Positions 11,047 to 22,286 of a DNA stretch of 64,000 bases are shown one piece after another. The translations under genes and the position numbers were made by a program. Under the pieces are notes generated by a model that worked only from the letters and a program-made list of their open reading frames with translations, ran no database searches and was not told the origin of the DNA. Numbering within the stretch: the first letter of the stretch is position 1; every line of letters begins with the position of its first letter. Origin of the DNA: Xiphydria camelus (taxonomy: Eukaryota > Arthropoda > Insecta > Hymenoptera > Xiphydriidae). The DNA lies in NCBI GenBank assembly GCA_963678675.1, contig OY783194.1:14149207-14213206 (forward strand), given 5' to 3'.

Positions 11047-11550
11047 TAGATTGATTTAAAAAAACGCTTTTTTCACTAATTCTTTTGGCGGGCACTTAAA
11101 ACGTTAGTATTTAATGTAACTTTGAATATGTCGCCGGGTGCACGTTATCACTCAATATTTTGGAGTGTGTCAATCGCTTTTTCTGATTTCCATTTGAATA
11201 ACACGATGAAATTGTTGAATCATTGGTTTAGTGCTAATTCCTTCTACGGTAACAAAATTTCCCCGTGAAAAATTAGGCAAATTGAGTTTTAGGTGTAATT
11301 GACGTAAAGAAATATTATTTTTAATTATTAAATAAAATTAAATGGTAATCACGGGGGAATAAATTGTGCAATTGATTCCCCTATAATGGGACCGTGTTAT
11401 TCAAATGGAAATCAGAAAAAGCGATTGAGACACCACTAAATATTGAGTGAGAATGTGCACCCGGCGATATATTCAAAGTTACATTAAATACTAGCGTTTT
11501 AAGTACCCGCCAAGAGAATGAATTAAAAAAGCCTTTTTTTAATCAGTCTA
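11047..11550. mobile_element. hAT-like non-autonomous element, 504 bp
   Basis: TAGATTGATTTAAAAAAACG at the left pairs with the right end, which reads TAGACTGATTAAAAAAAGGC on the other strand. Inverted similarity continues for about 160 bp per arm. The flanks ATGTACAC (11039-11046) and ACGTACAC (11551-11558) are an 8-bp duplication with one mismatch, as expected of hAT elements. It is inserted into a copy of the 423-bp fold-back family, whose halves rejoin on either side. No transposase is left. Confidence 0.75.
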
Positions 11551-11833
11551 ACGTACACTTCACATTTGATATGTCGGTGTATAAATTGGAACTTGTGTGA
11601 TAGTATAGAAGAGGGAATATATCGCCCTAGTGTACAGTAGTATTACGAAAGTATTATGTTTTTAGTTTTAATATTTTAGTATAAATACTGTACCCCAGCA
11701 ATTCAAGCGAAAAGTACATATTATTAGTGCAAGTAGTAATGCAGTCATGGTAGTGCATATTAATAGTGTATAAACACTACTTCACTAGAAATACCTACTA
11801 ATTAAAAATACGTAATATTAATATAGGTGTTAC

Positions 11834-12008
11834 ATATCGATACCTTACTTTGAAAACCTCGTCTTTGAAAACCTAATATGCTTATATTAATAATACGATT
11901 CAAATTTGTTAAAAAAGTTGAGTACAAATGATACAAAACTGTTTTTCTTTGCTACTGCACATTTAAGGAAATTGCACTTACGAGGTTTTCAAAGTAAGGT
12001 ATCGATAT
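11834..12008. mobile_element. Short MITE, 175 bp, with about 30-bp perfect inverted ends
   Basis: ATATCGATACCTTACTTTG at the left recurs inverted at the right end; pairing continues through GAAAACCTCG. The interior is AT-rich and non-coding. The ends themselves are ATATCGAT palindromes, so the target duplication cannot be separated from the element. Confidence 0.6.
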
Positions 12009-12436
12009 ATTAAATATATATATGATTTCAATCTTCTTTGTTAGGATGAAAAATTGAATCGCTCTTTACCTTACTAACTATCAACTTTTGTTATATGTTA
12101 CTTTTGGCCCATGTTCGGACAATACTTTTTTTAAGATTCCATTTTTATCTACAATAATGTCCTATTTCGATACGATACAAAAGTTTATATAGTAAATGAC
12201 AAGATAATATCGATTCAAATTTCCTTCCTAGAAAAAAAAGTGAAATAAGTATTTGTTGTATATTCATAGTTTATATTTCCGACTGAAAATGTTTGCATTA
12301 CTCTAATGTAATATATTAATTATAAAATAAATTTATAACATTTCCTCGGAATTATTGCTCTTATTTAGCACCCTTCCATTTAAAATTAGTTTGTGGTTAA
12401 TAAAATTTCGACGAAGCTGCCAGACAAAAATCGTGC
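12009..12436. other. AT-rich interval, no gene recognised
   Basis: There are no open frames of note, no repeat ends and no RNA-like structures. It runs up to the GC-rich module at 12437. Confidence 0.5.
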
Positions 12437-12600
12437 TAGGGCTCTGATCGGGCAGCCCTGTTGGGCCCCGATCGGGTTTGCCCGACAAGGCCCTCATCCC
12501 CAAACCGCGTTACAAAAGTCATCGGGCCCTGGTCGGGCAGCCCTGTCGGGGCCCTATCACGGATCGGGCGTGCCTCGTCGAGACCCGATGAGCGCCTTAT
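12437..12600. repeat. GC-rich GATCGGG module, second large copy
   Basis: Words such as TCGGGCAGCCCTGT and GGGGCCCTATC are repeated within the module. It is related to the module at 8415-8530. Frames that appear open across it come from its lack of AT-rich stop codons and are not supported as genes. Confidence 0.5.
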
Positions 12601-12634
12601 CCAGATTTCTACTCGGGCTGTAAACAGATTTGGG

Positions 12635-12985
12635 CGACTATACGCCTGTTGCGTATGTCGAAAGTGCGTCGAAAGCGCCGCGTAGTGGCCAAAATTGGCA
12701 CAAATGGGTTACGCTGCCAACCACTCAGGCCTTTCGGCTTGCGCCTATACAGGCAAACCTGAGTGTATGTGTGACCACATGTATACCAGTCGTACACCCC
12801 CGTGCCGTACACCCCACTACGCACGTCCCGTACGGCACTTTTTGCTCACCAGACAGCACTACCACCGATGTGCACAGGCGTATTGACAGCTACGTAAACA
12901 CCGAATAGGTTATACCGGTTACCCAGTTTGGCATTTTTTGCTCACCAGGCGGCGCCACCACCGATGCGCAACAGGCGTATAGTCG
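12635..12985. mobile_element. Inverted-repeat element with CGACTATACGCCTGTTGCG ends
   Basis: The 19-bp sequence CGACTATACGCCTGTTGCG at 12635-12653 is perfectly inverted at 12967-12985. The interior carries two diverged direct copies of a unit with TTTTTGCTCACCAG, ACCACCGATG and an ACAGGCGTAT segment (about 12836-12880 and 12935-12980). It is non-coding. Confidence 0.55.
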
Positions 12986-13068
12986 ACACGCGTCCGCAAC
13001 GGTAAAACGGCACGGGCGACTATAGTCGCCACGCGTCCGCGCAAAGGGTTATATATCTTGTGCTCTAT

Positions 13069-13663
13069 TATACCGTCGATAAAATGCATGTTTGTGCAAC
13101 GTTAACTACACTCATACGGCGCATGGAACTTCATCCGCGTTTCACGGTGAAATTGTGATTCTTCGGTGCGAGCTCGATATTCCATTTCTTCCACACTATT
13201 AGCTTCCCGTTCGACACGGAGATATTATTTCAGAGCAATATTTTCGCAATATTTCAAAATACTATGTCTATAATACTAGAAAGCAATATGTTAAATATTG
13301 CAAAATAATCACATTTTAGTATGTCGAAAAAAAAGGTTTACATTGTAAAGAACTATTATCGAAAAAAAAACGAAAATTTTAGATATTTACTTGGGATCGA
13401 GAGATACATTTTTTATCCTGAGGCCATCACTCATTCAAATCCTGGCTGCACTATTTACTGCTTAACTTTATTACGTTTACTTTCATTCGTAAATAAAACC
13501 TTTTTCCAGAAGTATTTTGGTATTTTTTTTTAGGGCAGAAGCGGAACATCGAGCTCAAACCGAAAAACTGATACATCATCGTAAAACACGGAGAATGTTC
13601 CATGGTTGTATGGACTATATGAGTGCAGCTGACGTTGTCAACGTGCATTTTATCGACGGTATA
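13069..13663. mobile_element. Inverted-repeat element, 595 bp
   Basis: TATACCGTCGATAAAATGCA at the left is inverted at the right end near 13643-13663, with partial pairing of the next 100 bp. The interior is AT-rich, with no protein match. Confidence 0.5.
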
Positions 13664-13689
13664 ATTGATCATAAGATACACTGAAATTT

Positions 13690-13921
13690 TGAAGTTCAAT
13701 TTGCTAGTCGTTATGGAAAAAATGGGCCTGTGAGAATATTACATTTTCCTCACTCATGCACATTTCGAGGCCTTTTCCGGCCTATTTTTAGCACGTAAGA
13801 TGGCGTTTTCTCCCGCGTGACACCGACCAGGAGTCCGCAGGCTATCAAAAGATTATTAAGTCCGAAGTGGGTCCTTTTTCCAAACTGATAAACGCAACGT
13901 GAAATGAGCCGTGTATACTTC
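13690..13921. repeat. Copy of an interspersed repeat shared with 39350-39459 and 43130-43245
   Basis: The stretch with CTCCCGCGTGACACCGACC and GTCCGAAGTGGGTCC recurs inverted around 39365-39455. The stretch with TTTTCCTCACTCATG and GGCCTATTTTTAG recurs inverted around 43200-43250. It is a multi-copy non-coding repeat. Confidence 0.55.
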
Positions 13922-13923
13922 CT

Positions 13924-14259
13924 CACAAAAACAGATTCTCTGTAAAAAAAGGCGGCATGTTCATTCAGTGCCAACAAAAATTGATACGTAAAATACTCTC
14001 AAAAAAAAATTTGAAATCAATTAAGATTGCCATGTTCAAGATTTATATATAAAAAATAAAAGGCATCATTTGGAAGGAAAATTATTGTAAATCAAGTTCC
14101 TAAAAAATTCGGCTTTATGCCTTTTATTTTTTATATATAAATCTTGAACATGGCGATTTTAATTGATTTCAAATCTTTTTTGGAGAGTATTTTACGTATC
14201 AATTTTTGTTGGCACTGAATGAACATGCCGCCTTTTTTTACAGAGAATCTGTTTATGTG
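13924..14259. mobile_element. Fold-back MITE, 336 bp, with CACAAAAACAGATTCTCTG ends
   Basis: This is nearly a complete palindrome. The arms contain AAAAAGGCGGCATGTTCATT, an ATACGTAAAATACTCTC segment and CCATGTTCAAGA. A second copy, enlarged by about 330 bp in its centre, is at 61684-62354. Both copies are next to an inverted pair of ATAGCTTTTTATTA-type flanks (about 14310 and 61615), showing that they landed in copies of the same host repeat. Confidence 0.75.
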
Positions 14260-14659
14260 GGAAGATTTCACTACTTTTGTGTAATTTATTCATGAGCAGA
14301 ATATGTACATGTAGGAGAATAGCTTTTTATTACCACAAAATTAAAGTCTCACATTTTATACCGATACGAGCCAATTAATTATAACTACGTTACTTTTGAT
14401 TTATTCTCGTGATATTTAGAAAGGGATTTATAGACTAGAGAGAGCCCTTATATTTTTCACTTTGCCTTAGTATTTTGGAGAAATAAAACATATACCGCTT
14501 TCGAATTTACAGGCCTTCCGATTTTTCTTATATTGTATTTTGGTCGTCTACAGAAATCCACATGTAGACATTTTACCTTCAACACTAACAATAAGTATAT
14601 TCCTCCAATGACTCTTCCAATTCTGTCATTATTATCTATAGAATTGGTGAATTCAGATT

Positions 14660-15345
14660 AATATGGTTTCTTAATTTCTACGTAGAGTAAGTTTGGCATA
14701 TTTTAAATAGTGAAATGCTGGGTATGATTGTGTTATATATAATTTGTTACAGAAATAAACGTGTTGCTGTTCAATTCTATCCAGAAGGACTCCAAATCGT
14801 ATGCGAACCCGAGGGGATTTCTTTCGAACGTCGAAAGATCTCCTTGATAAGATACAGCTCGATAAGATTACACCTGTCAGGGCTGAATTATACGGGGTTT
14901 TTATAATTATTTTAGGAAATCCCAGAAGAATATAGGTGCAGCAAAATATCGACGCTCTCTGTGCTAGAAAGAATTAGGAATAACTCTCGAACGAGTATTC
15001 GGGCTGTGGCAACAGAGGTTAGAATCAGCAAGTCCACGGTTAGGAGGATATTGAAGTGTAAACTTTCATCCATTTAAAGTGACGCACGTCCGTGCACTCT
15101 CGAGGCAGCAGATCCAGCCCGCCGAATGAACTAATGCAACTGGTTCTTGGAACAAGTGGATGATCCCTCGTTCTAAAGAAACCCCCTCTGGTTCGCATAC
15201 GATTTGAAGTCCTTCTGGACAGAATTCAACACCAGCACTTTTATTTCTGTAACAAATTATAAATGACAAAATTATATCCAGTATTTCACTATTTAAAATA
15301 TACCGAACTTACTCTACGTAGAAATTAAGAAACTATATTAATCTG
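14660..15345. mobile_element. Mariner-family relic arranged as an inverted repeat
   Basis: Arms 14660-14830 and 15165-15345 are inverted copies. They hold the block AAATCGTATGCGAACCCGAG and a TTTGTTACAGAAATAAA stretch. Between the arms lies the remnant of a helix-turn-helix transposase N-terminus. Related sequence lies at 58430-59040. Confidence 0.6.
14932..15175 (+). pseudogene. Mariner-type transposase, N-terminal helix-turn-helix remnant
   Basis: Read across at least two frame changes and several stops, the segment gives NNSRTSIRAVATEVRISKST, then VRRILK, HPFKVTHVRAL and CNWFLEQ. That order is typical of the DNA-binding half of mariner-like transposases of the type found in many insects. 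The DDE catalytic half is absent. A cleaner copy is on the minus strand at 58819-59016. Confidence 0.65.
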
Positions 15346-15399
15346 AGTTAATCAATTCTTTAGATAATAATGACAGAATTATTAAAAATGATATATTTC

Positions 15400-15560
15400 C
15401 TCTTTCGTATTATACTACTATCACATGTTTCAATTTATATACCGACCTGTCAACCATGAAGTGTACATGTACCCCTCATTTCTATTTCATCTTTTCTTCG
15501 CCTCTCGTGTAACGACGGTCAATGAGGAATCACTGATACCGATTAGAGTTCGAGGGTTAT
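15400..15560 (+). repeat. Copy of the 423-bp fold-back MITE family (one arm)
   Basis: It shares the cores ACCGACCTGTCAA and GTGTACATGTACC, and then the segment GGTCAATGAGGAATCACTGA, with the right arm at 10785-10990. It lies just downstream of the mariner relic, as do the copies near 58150-59770. Confidence 0.65.
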
Positions 15561-15814
15561 TCCTTATCCTTTCTAGCACAGAGCATCGATATTTTGCTGC
15601 ACCTGTATTCTTCTGGGACTTCCTAAAATAATTATAAAAACCCCATATAATTCAGCCCTGATAAGTACAACATTCGCGAATTTATGGAGAAATATATATT
15701 TCTAACATACGGTAGTGTTCATGAATATTGTAAAATATCGCAGAAATGTTACAAAAAAGTTACTTGCAAAAACGGGCTTTGTGGGGTGTAACTGATGATG
15801 ATATTTTGTAATTT

Positions 15815-15950
15815 CCATCGTTACACTAGAGGCGAAGAAGAGATGAAATAGAAGTGAGGTACATGTATACTTCACGTTTGACAGGTCGGTATATAAATTG
15901 GAACTTGTGATAGTATAATACGAAAAAGGAAATATATCGATAGAGAAAAA
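15815..15950 (-). repeat. Copy of the 423-bp fold-back MITE family (inverted arm)
   Basis: It contains GTGAGGTACATGTATACTTC and a CAGGTCGGTATATAAATTGG stretch in the orientation opposite to the copy at 15400. Together the two may be the two arms of one element spread apart by later insertions. Confidence 0.6.
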
Positions 15951-15959
15951 ATAATGATG

Positions 15960-16620
15960 AAGTAATTACTTGATTATTGTGATCCAATTCCATTGCATCT
16001 CCTATTTTTCTGCCACGGCTTGTTGACAGAAGAGAAAAACCATCGATTCGTCCCGTGATCGCATGACGTTGAAAACAAAAAATAGAATATCCACAAAGAT
16101 ATTTGTCCTTCATACGCAATCAAAGTGAGGTTAGATAGACGCCCAGATAGAAAGTAACTTATCTGATGGCAATTCTTCTGAGATACTGCCGTCTCCTTTC
16201 CTGCTCTTTATGCACAGGCAACTAGAGAAAAATAGCACTGCATCCGTTCAGTGATCTCGATCGCTCGTCGAGTGCTATCTCGATTATTCGAAAAAAATGC
16301 AAACGATTTTCGAACTATACGGAGCGTCTGTCACATTCACCACTATTGAGATGACCGATGTTTTTCGGACTGAAACGTCTATTTGGTTCATGTCTGGGCT
16401 GTCGGTATTAACATTTGATACACAGAATTTTTACTTTTTATTAACAAGCGTGTCCGAGGATCGAAATAAACGCGAGGGAAATCGTTTCGCGAATGGAAAT
16501 ATTTTATTAGCTTTGGAAACCATAACCAAACATTCAAGGAATATATTTTCTCACACACTCTCACATACATTTGATGGCGTACGCGTGCGGTCGCATCTGT
16601 GTATACATTTCCGATCATGG
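15960..16620 (-). repeat. Long copy of the interspersed repeat also at 57540-58160
   Basis: Segments including CGATTCGTCCCGTGATCGCA and AATATATTTTCTCACACACTC correspond in reverse order and orientation to 57600-58160. The long open frame that crosses 16297-16875 is an accident of this repeat plus the neighbouring mariner and shows no protein family signature. Confidence 0.55.
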
Positions 16621-16671
16621 CCGACTATCGCCGAAGATAGACCGAATTTTTGGGACATTTTGACACACATA

Positions 16672-17546
16672 CAGGGTGACATCTTGAAAACTTGCCATCC
16701 CAAATTCTCAGAAAGTTACAGAGATTTTCTAAAAAAAGAAAATACGGTTTCAACAGTCGAGAGGGGGAACCAAAATGACATAATCGGAGATGCACCCCCT
16801 CCAACCCCCTTAGGGGTAGCCCCCCCCAACTTTGTAATCTTAAATAGCAACCCTCTATGTGCGATACAGCGTTAGAAAGCTCTTTAAAAATGCTTTATAA
16901 CAACACCAAATTTTGGTACCTTTCAATGAGTAGTTTTCGCGCAAATCGAGAAAGAAACTGCTAGAAGTAAGTTTTGTTAATTAAATTATTAAAGGTCAAT
17001 TACGTTACAATAAATTTTCGAAATGATTTCCATCACCTGATCTTACTCCGTATGATTTTTTTTTATGGGGTCATCTGAAATCTATTGTTTTTCAAACTAC
17101 ACCAGCAAGCATTAACCAACTGAAATAGAGAATTACGCAAGAATGTCGCAAAATTTCAAGAACATTTAAAAAAGTTCAAAAAATCAATGAAAATCATTTC
17201 GAAAATGTATTGTAACGTAATTGACCTTTAATAAATAAATTGACAAAACTTACTTCTAGCAGTTTCTTTCTCGATTTGCGCGAAAATTACTCATCGAAAG
17301 GTACCAATATTTGGCGTTATTGTAAAGCATTTTTAAAGAGCTTTCCAACATTGTATCACACATGGGGGGTTGCCATTTAAGATTACAAAGTTGGGGGGCT
17401 CTCTCTAAGGGGGTTGGAGGGGGTGCGTCTCCAGTTATGTCATTTTGGTTCTCCCTCTCCACTGCCGAAATCGTATTTTTTGTTTTTAGGAAATCTCTGT
17501 AACTTTCTGAGATATTAGGGTGGCAAGTTTTCAAAATGTCACCCTG
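16672..17546. mobile_element. Mariner-type element with long TIRs, internally deleted, 875 bp
   Basis: CAGGGTGACATCTTGAAAAC and its inverse bound the element, and TA lies directly outside both ends (16670-16671 and 17547-17548). Each TIR runs about 300 bp and includes a C-rich run near 16795-16830. The interior retains only the last part of a transposase gene. It belongs to the same broad group of long-TIR mariners as the element at 22287-24336. Confidence 0.85.
17033..17215 (+). pseudogene. Mariner-type transposase C-terminal fragment with third catalytic Asp
   Basis: The plus strand reads SPDLTPYDFFLWGHLKS, the third-Asp motif and following helix of mariner-like transposases. It continues in frame to NENHFENVL and a stop at 17213-17215. 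One in-frame TAG at about 17126 interrupts it. The first two catalytic Asp residues and the DNA-binding domain are gone. It reaches into the right TIR, as expected for a gene ending near the terminus. Confidence 0.8.
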
Positions 17547-17584
17547 TATATTGGCCGAGAAATTGAATTCTCGACTTTTGGGCA

Positions 17585-17877
17585 CAAGGGGCGTGACTTC
17601 GCGTTGCTATGGAAGAATCTTTGTTAATATGTAACTTACAACATTTATTTTGGTCTCTATCAATAAGGAATAATCAATTTATATGGCGTAACTAAGCATA
17701 GTTTTTATTATAACCGTATATTTATTGAGAAAATTCGATGTAAAAATTGAGGGGTGTAGGGGGCAGATATTTGTGGTGTAAAGAGACTCGGGTGCCCGCG
17801 ACATCAGCGCTGTCGTGTCTGAGCGCGAAACTACTTGAACGAACATGCCGCGAGACACTACCGTATCTCTTGATTGC
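17585..17877 (-). repeat. Copy of an interspersed repeat also at 57218-57480 and 41185-41345
   Basis: The blocks with CATAGTTTTTATTATAACC and AAAATTCGATGTAAAAATTGA, and the segment ending CATGCCGCGAGACACTACCG, are inverted relative to 57218-57480. It forms the 5' edge of the FEN/CXC fragment that starts at about 17878. Confidence 0.6.
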
Positions 17878-18796
17878 GAAGAAATCCGACGACAAGTTAA
17901 AAGATTATCTTAAATTCGAGCTCGCCCCATTTCTTTTGTCGCTTTTCTCGGAGGAAGGAATGCGCAAAGGCACGAAATCCTCATTGTATAAAGTTTTTAC
18001 ACAACTTCCACAGAATGTGTGGAATTCGGAGATAACCAAATCAATGTTTTGGAAGGAGGCTACCTTTTGCACAAAGTTATATGGCATCGTAATGATTCAT
18101 TTGCGTCTATTTCCGAGAAGTACGTTCAATATGTACGAAGTCACTACGATTCACATGCAGTCGTTGTTTCCGATGGATATCCGATTGATGGTGGTAAAAA
18201 GAATACCAAAGCCGCAGACGGACTTCGCCGATCGAAGAAGCATATGTCTGCGGATGCTCTCTTCGATGAAACAATGTCGGTTCAAGTTTCCCAAGAAGTA
18301 TTTTTAGCCAATGAAAACAATAAAACTCGTCTAATTTCGATGCTGACAAAAAATGGAATAGGCTGCTATTACTATTACTATTAAAAAGATGCTGATGTGT
18401 TGATTGTTAGAACAGCGATTTCCTTGTGCTCAAAATTTGATGCTGTTTTCGTAGTTAGTGTAGACGTTGATCTTGTTTTGCTGACAGCATTAGCATCATC
18501 TCAAAGTAACATCTACCTCCGCAAACTAGGAATAGGCAGAATTGCTGAAAAACTATATTCCGCGAATAGTTTAAAACATGAAGAAGTAGCTGAGAACATT
18601 CTGTTTCTCCATGTATTTAGTGGCTGCGACACGACACCGTCAATCTTCAGCCAAGGAAAAATAAAATTTTGTCCGCTTCTCCAGAAAACAGCAGGACTCT
18701 GTGCCACCATTAGCATCTTCAAAACACAGAATGCAACACCAGAGCACATCGCAGTCGCTGGAGCATGCTTTCTCGTTGCTTTGTATGGTAAATCTA
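17878..18796 (+). pseudogene. FEN/PIN-like nuclease-type protein of the CXC family, middle part (broken), copy A
   Basis: The fragment begins with KFELAPFLLSLFSEEGMRKG. It shifts frame near 18030, continues with INVLEGGYLLHKVIWHRND and a VVVSDGY segment, and meets an in-frame stop at 18382-18384 within a TATTAC run. It then gives KDADVLIVRTAIS, VDVDLVLLTAL and FSGCDTTPSIF. Conserved DAD, DVD and GCD acidic clusters at this spacing resemble the metal-binding residues of FEN/PIN nucleases; the assignment to that fold is my inference. Proteins of this layout are widespread as uncharacterised proteins in arthropods. The N-terminal zinc-binding part is missing, and the gene is split at 18796 by a 1.7-kb insertion. 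The C-terminal part resumes at 20517. Confidence 0.75.
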
Positions 18797-20514
18797 CACT
18801 GAGAGAAAGAATTACTAATAGTAAATAAATTTTGCTTGTTTCAAGTAACGGAATTACTTGTATAGTCCCTAGTAGGTGGTTGAATTAACTAATAAATAAT
18901 TAGTAAATATTTATTTACTTTCTAGTAAATGTGGATTTGAGTCGAATGATGATTCATTTGCAGCAATGAAACAAGCAGTAAAATCTTGTACACAGTCTTT
19001 GGATTAAGTGAATATGCCTTTTTTGAATTTTATACTGGAGTATTCGGTGGAATGAAAGACACAATTCGTTCATTAAAACTGAGTTGTGAAATAAATGTTC
19101 GATTTATTGTATCAAGTAATCTTATTCCAGAATGAAGAAAGCTTTACCTGAAGCAAAGAAATATTTCTTCGTTGCAAATAACTGTGTACTTCTCATCAAT
19201 TGCGTTTACTTGTAAGAAATAAGTGATTGATTGCAGAAAAAGACTGATGAAGTAACTGAAGAGCATCTTTATTAGACGCGAAAAAATATTTCATTCAATG
19301 AAGGGCGCAGGTACTCGACACAAGAAAATATTTCATAAGACGTTTAAATCAGTTTCTACGGCAAATGCAACCTTTCTTTGATTCTAAGATCTTGCACTTT
19401 ACATAAAATACTTACACATTGGTGTCGTCAATCATCCGTTCACTTAAAGCAAAGAAATATTTAACCATCTCGTGGCGGAGCATTTCGTCCCGGAGTCGGC
19501 CTGTGGACTCGTCAGTAAGGCTAGGCTGACTCCTGTGGTTCTGCGTGACAAACGGGCAGTTACGCTCTTACATAGTAACTGCATCGTTTCGGACTACCGA
19601 GAGCCGAGAGCCTGGGGCCAGGAGCCGCGAGCCGAGGACCGAAAGGGTCGGCGCCATCTGGAATCAGGCTGCCACAGCGTAACGGGTCGCCACAGTACAA
19701 TAAACTGCGTCTTTCGCTTAAGTTATACGTTTCTTTTTAATAGAAACAATTATTTCTTTCTAGCAAAACAACCGATTTCTTAGCCCGTCTTGGCAATCGC
19801 TTGTTTTTAGTAAATAACGTATGTTGTAAAACATCCACTGTCTCCCCTCTGTGTACACATTTGTAGCTTTTAACCGAAACAGCCTTATTTCAATTCAATT
19901 ATACTTGTTTCAAATACACATTTTTAAAATTATTTCATGGTCGATTAAACTATTTTGTATAATTATGACATGAAATCAAATAATTGTCGTTGTTTCAAAT
20001 AAACTGACATTGAAATAAGTACACGATTTATTTCATTCACATCAACCGTTAAATTGTATGGGACTAAATATTTTTTCTGACGAAATAGATAATAGAATTG
20101 TTTCAACAAATTATTTTTTCTGTTTAAAAGAAGGTCTACTTGAGAAACGTATACTAGTGCAATTTATACACGAGTACTTAAATCAAATTCAGTTTCTTTA
20201 CTCCAAATGAAGTGAAGTACTTAAATCAATGATATTCACTTGTCTGCCAAAATAAATTCCAAAGAAATCGGTAACTTTGTTTTAAATAATATATCATTCT
20301 ATTGAGACAAATAACGACTACTTGGATAGAAGAACCAATGTATTAATTCGAATAATTATACATTATACAATAATTTTTCTTTGGACCAAAGGAACTATTT
20401 CACTGGAGCAATTATTTTATTCTTTCATACAAATGTTCATTATTTATATCAAAGCACTTAACTGCCAAATAAATGCCTTTACTCTCTTGCTACAATTAAT
20501 TCTTTCTCTCAGTG
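18797..20514. mobile_element. 1.7-kb TA-flanked insertion splitting copy A
   Basis: CACTGAGAGAAAGAATTA at the left is inverted as TAATTCTTTCTCTCAGTG at the right, with TA immediately outside both ends (18795-18796 and 20515-20516). The TIR is only about 18 bp. The interior is AT-rich and strewn with AAAGAAATATTTC-like and TTTCAAGTA-like words. A GC-richer block at about 19455-19700 may be another small insertion. No transposase is recognisable, so the family is uncertain beyond a Tc1/mariner-like target. Confidence 0.7.
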
Positions 20515-20516
20515 TA

Positions 20517-21013
20517 ATGTTTCGCTAAATCTACCACAAAAAGTAAATCCAATCTTGCTTCCTTGCCATCAACGAAGGACGCCGCGTGGTATTATGCATT
20601 CAGGACGTACTACCAAGTCCAAAAATGGTATGGAATCGAGAAAAAAGCAGAAGACTGGGGCTTGAAATTTGATAGCAATGGACTTGCTCCACTCACAATG
20701 AAAAAGCAACTAGCACTCGACACCTTATTGAAATTCATTTCATGTACTTGTCGAAAACGATGTGGTGCAGCATGTGATTGCAGGAAAGCTGGGTTGAAGT
20801 GTTCTGTTGTATGTGGCTTCTGCAGTGGTCAGTCATGCGAAAATGTAGGTACCAGTGGTTGGAATCGACAGTGAGGACGAAGGTGACCAAAATTTACCAA
20901 TTGAAGAGCAATGTATTTTCAGAAGCACCGATGGTGATGACATTGAGGACACAGATTATACTCAAGACGTCAACACCAACCGCCCAAAACTATCAAAGAA
21001 AGACAAACGCTAA
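20517..21013 (+). pseudogene. FEN/PIN-CXC family protein, C-terminal part, copy A continued
   Basis: Reading resumes with CFAKSTTKS and LASLPSTKDAAWYYAFRTYY, then VQKWYG and EDWGLKF. A cysteine array follows (ISCTCRKRCGAACDCRKAG, then KCSVVCGFCSGQSCENV), a CXC-type probable zinc-binding module of eight or more Cys. After the module the acidic tail (SEDEGDQNLPIEEQ, then DGDDIEDTDY) lies in a shifted frame, so at least one indel follows the cysteine array. The tail's stop TAA at 21011-21013 is also the target duplication of the next MITE. Confidence 0.75.
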
Positions 21014-21329
21014 GACCCGCTTCACACGTGCCGGATAAACGCGCCCGGTCCCGGACCGGCGCCGGGTGGTGGGGATGGTGTTCTATAGGCTAGTATGCAT
21101 CGTTTCACACGTGCCGGGTGATCCAACCCGGCACCGGGCCGACGGCACCCAAACCGGGTAGTCGCCGGCCACGCCCACCCGATACGGGGTACGGGTGGTA
21201 CGTAGTAGGATAGTAGTGCGGTACAGTGGTGACCGGGAAAAAACCGGCTATACGTGTGAAGTGTTATCGCAGCTGACCCGGCGCCGGCCCGGGACCGGCC
21301 GCGTTTATCCGGTACGTGTGAAGCGGCTC
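21014..21329. mobile_element. Harbinger-like MITE, 316 bp, TAA duplication
   Basis: GACCCGCTTCACACGTGCCG at the left matches the inverted right end CGGTACGTGTGAAGCGGCTC. TAA flanks both sides (21011-21013 and 21330-21332). It is very GC-rich, with CCGG-dense arms, and non-coding. A 3-bp TAA/TTA target fits PIF/Harbinger or ISL2EU. It was inserted at the stop codon of the acidic tail of copy A. Confidence 0.7.
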
Positions 21330-21332
21330 TAA

Positions 21333-22213
21333 TAATATAATCACGTAGCTCAAGCATCATTTCCACCAAGATCACGAAGCTCTGTGGACTATTAGGCCTA
21401 TCAGGGATAAAATTATTATAAATAGCAAGAAACACTAAAAAAAAATCACAAAAATGGCGTTACTATTTTTTTGGGAAAAATGTTCATCTTTCCGGCGCTG
21501 TAACTCGAGACACATTAGACTTATAAAAAAAAACGAAGATACAACAAATGTGCGGAATTTTACCTTCCACTTTTATTTAAACATTTTTGTCGCAAAATCA
21601 ATCGCTGGGGAGTTATTTTGAAAAAAAAAAACATTTTTTGTCCCTTTAATTCAAGATGGCGGCTCGAGCGGTCACTCCCCAAGGTCGAAAACTTGGATTT
21701 TAACATTGAAAATGTTTATGTTCCCGTATATGGGGGGACATTTCTAGGTTTTCGACGAGCCAGTTTAAGACGGATATGTCGCTCCTCCCACTCTAGCGCT
21801 CTCGTGCGTGCGCCACCGGAAAGCCCCCACTCTAGCGCTCTCGATCGTGTGTATGTAGTAGACTGAGAGTGGGAACGGGTGATGGTACTATGTAGTGGTA
21901 CGGGTGGTGAGGCAGCTACGCGGGACGAATAGAAGAAAGAAGAACGAGCTCGAAGAAAGAATTCTATTCGACGAAAACTGAACGATACAAATGCGTATGA
22001 TCGGTGTGAATGGCTAGGCTACTGGCGCGTCTCCTCGCGCCGGTGGCGTCGCTCGCCGAGAATGGGGGGCGACTTATTCTATAATTTAAAATTAGATTAC
22101 ATGCAAAATGCCAGACGGCTAGATAAAACAATAAAGGAGATAATGCCGATGCTAAGAGCGTCGGCGCCCCAATTTTCTTTGCATTTTAGTATTTTATTTC
22201 TATTAAAATGATA
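21333..22213. other. Interval without a recognised gene
   Basis: It may include the 3' flank of the element that carried copy A: it has the mixed, homopolymer-rich texture seen in the long TIRs elsewhere, for example GGCGCTGTAACTCGAGACAC near 21494. I found no inverted partner inside the window. A repeated TCTAGCGCTCTCG word occurs at about 21790 and 21830. Confidence 0.4.
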
Positions 22214-22286
22214 TTAACCCTTTCAGGCACAGATTTCTTTAAAAAGAAAAAAAAATCTCAAATGTGGTATATTACTTGAAAATATA

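Noticed and set aside
12393..12908. Overlapping frames in GC-rich DNA
   Set aside because: They arise from scarcity of stop codons in the GATCGGG module and its neighbour.
16297..16875. A 192-codon frame on the plus strand
   Set aside because: It runs across the border of a repeat and the mariner TIR at 16672, and no part resembles a protein family.
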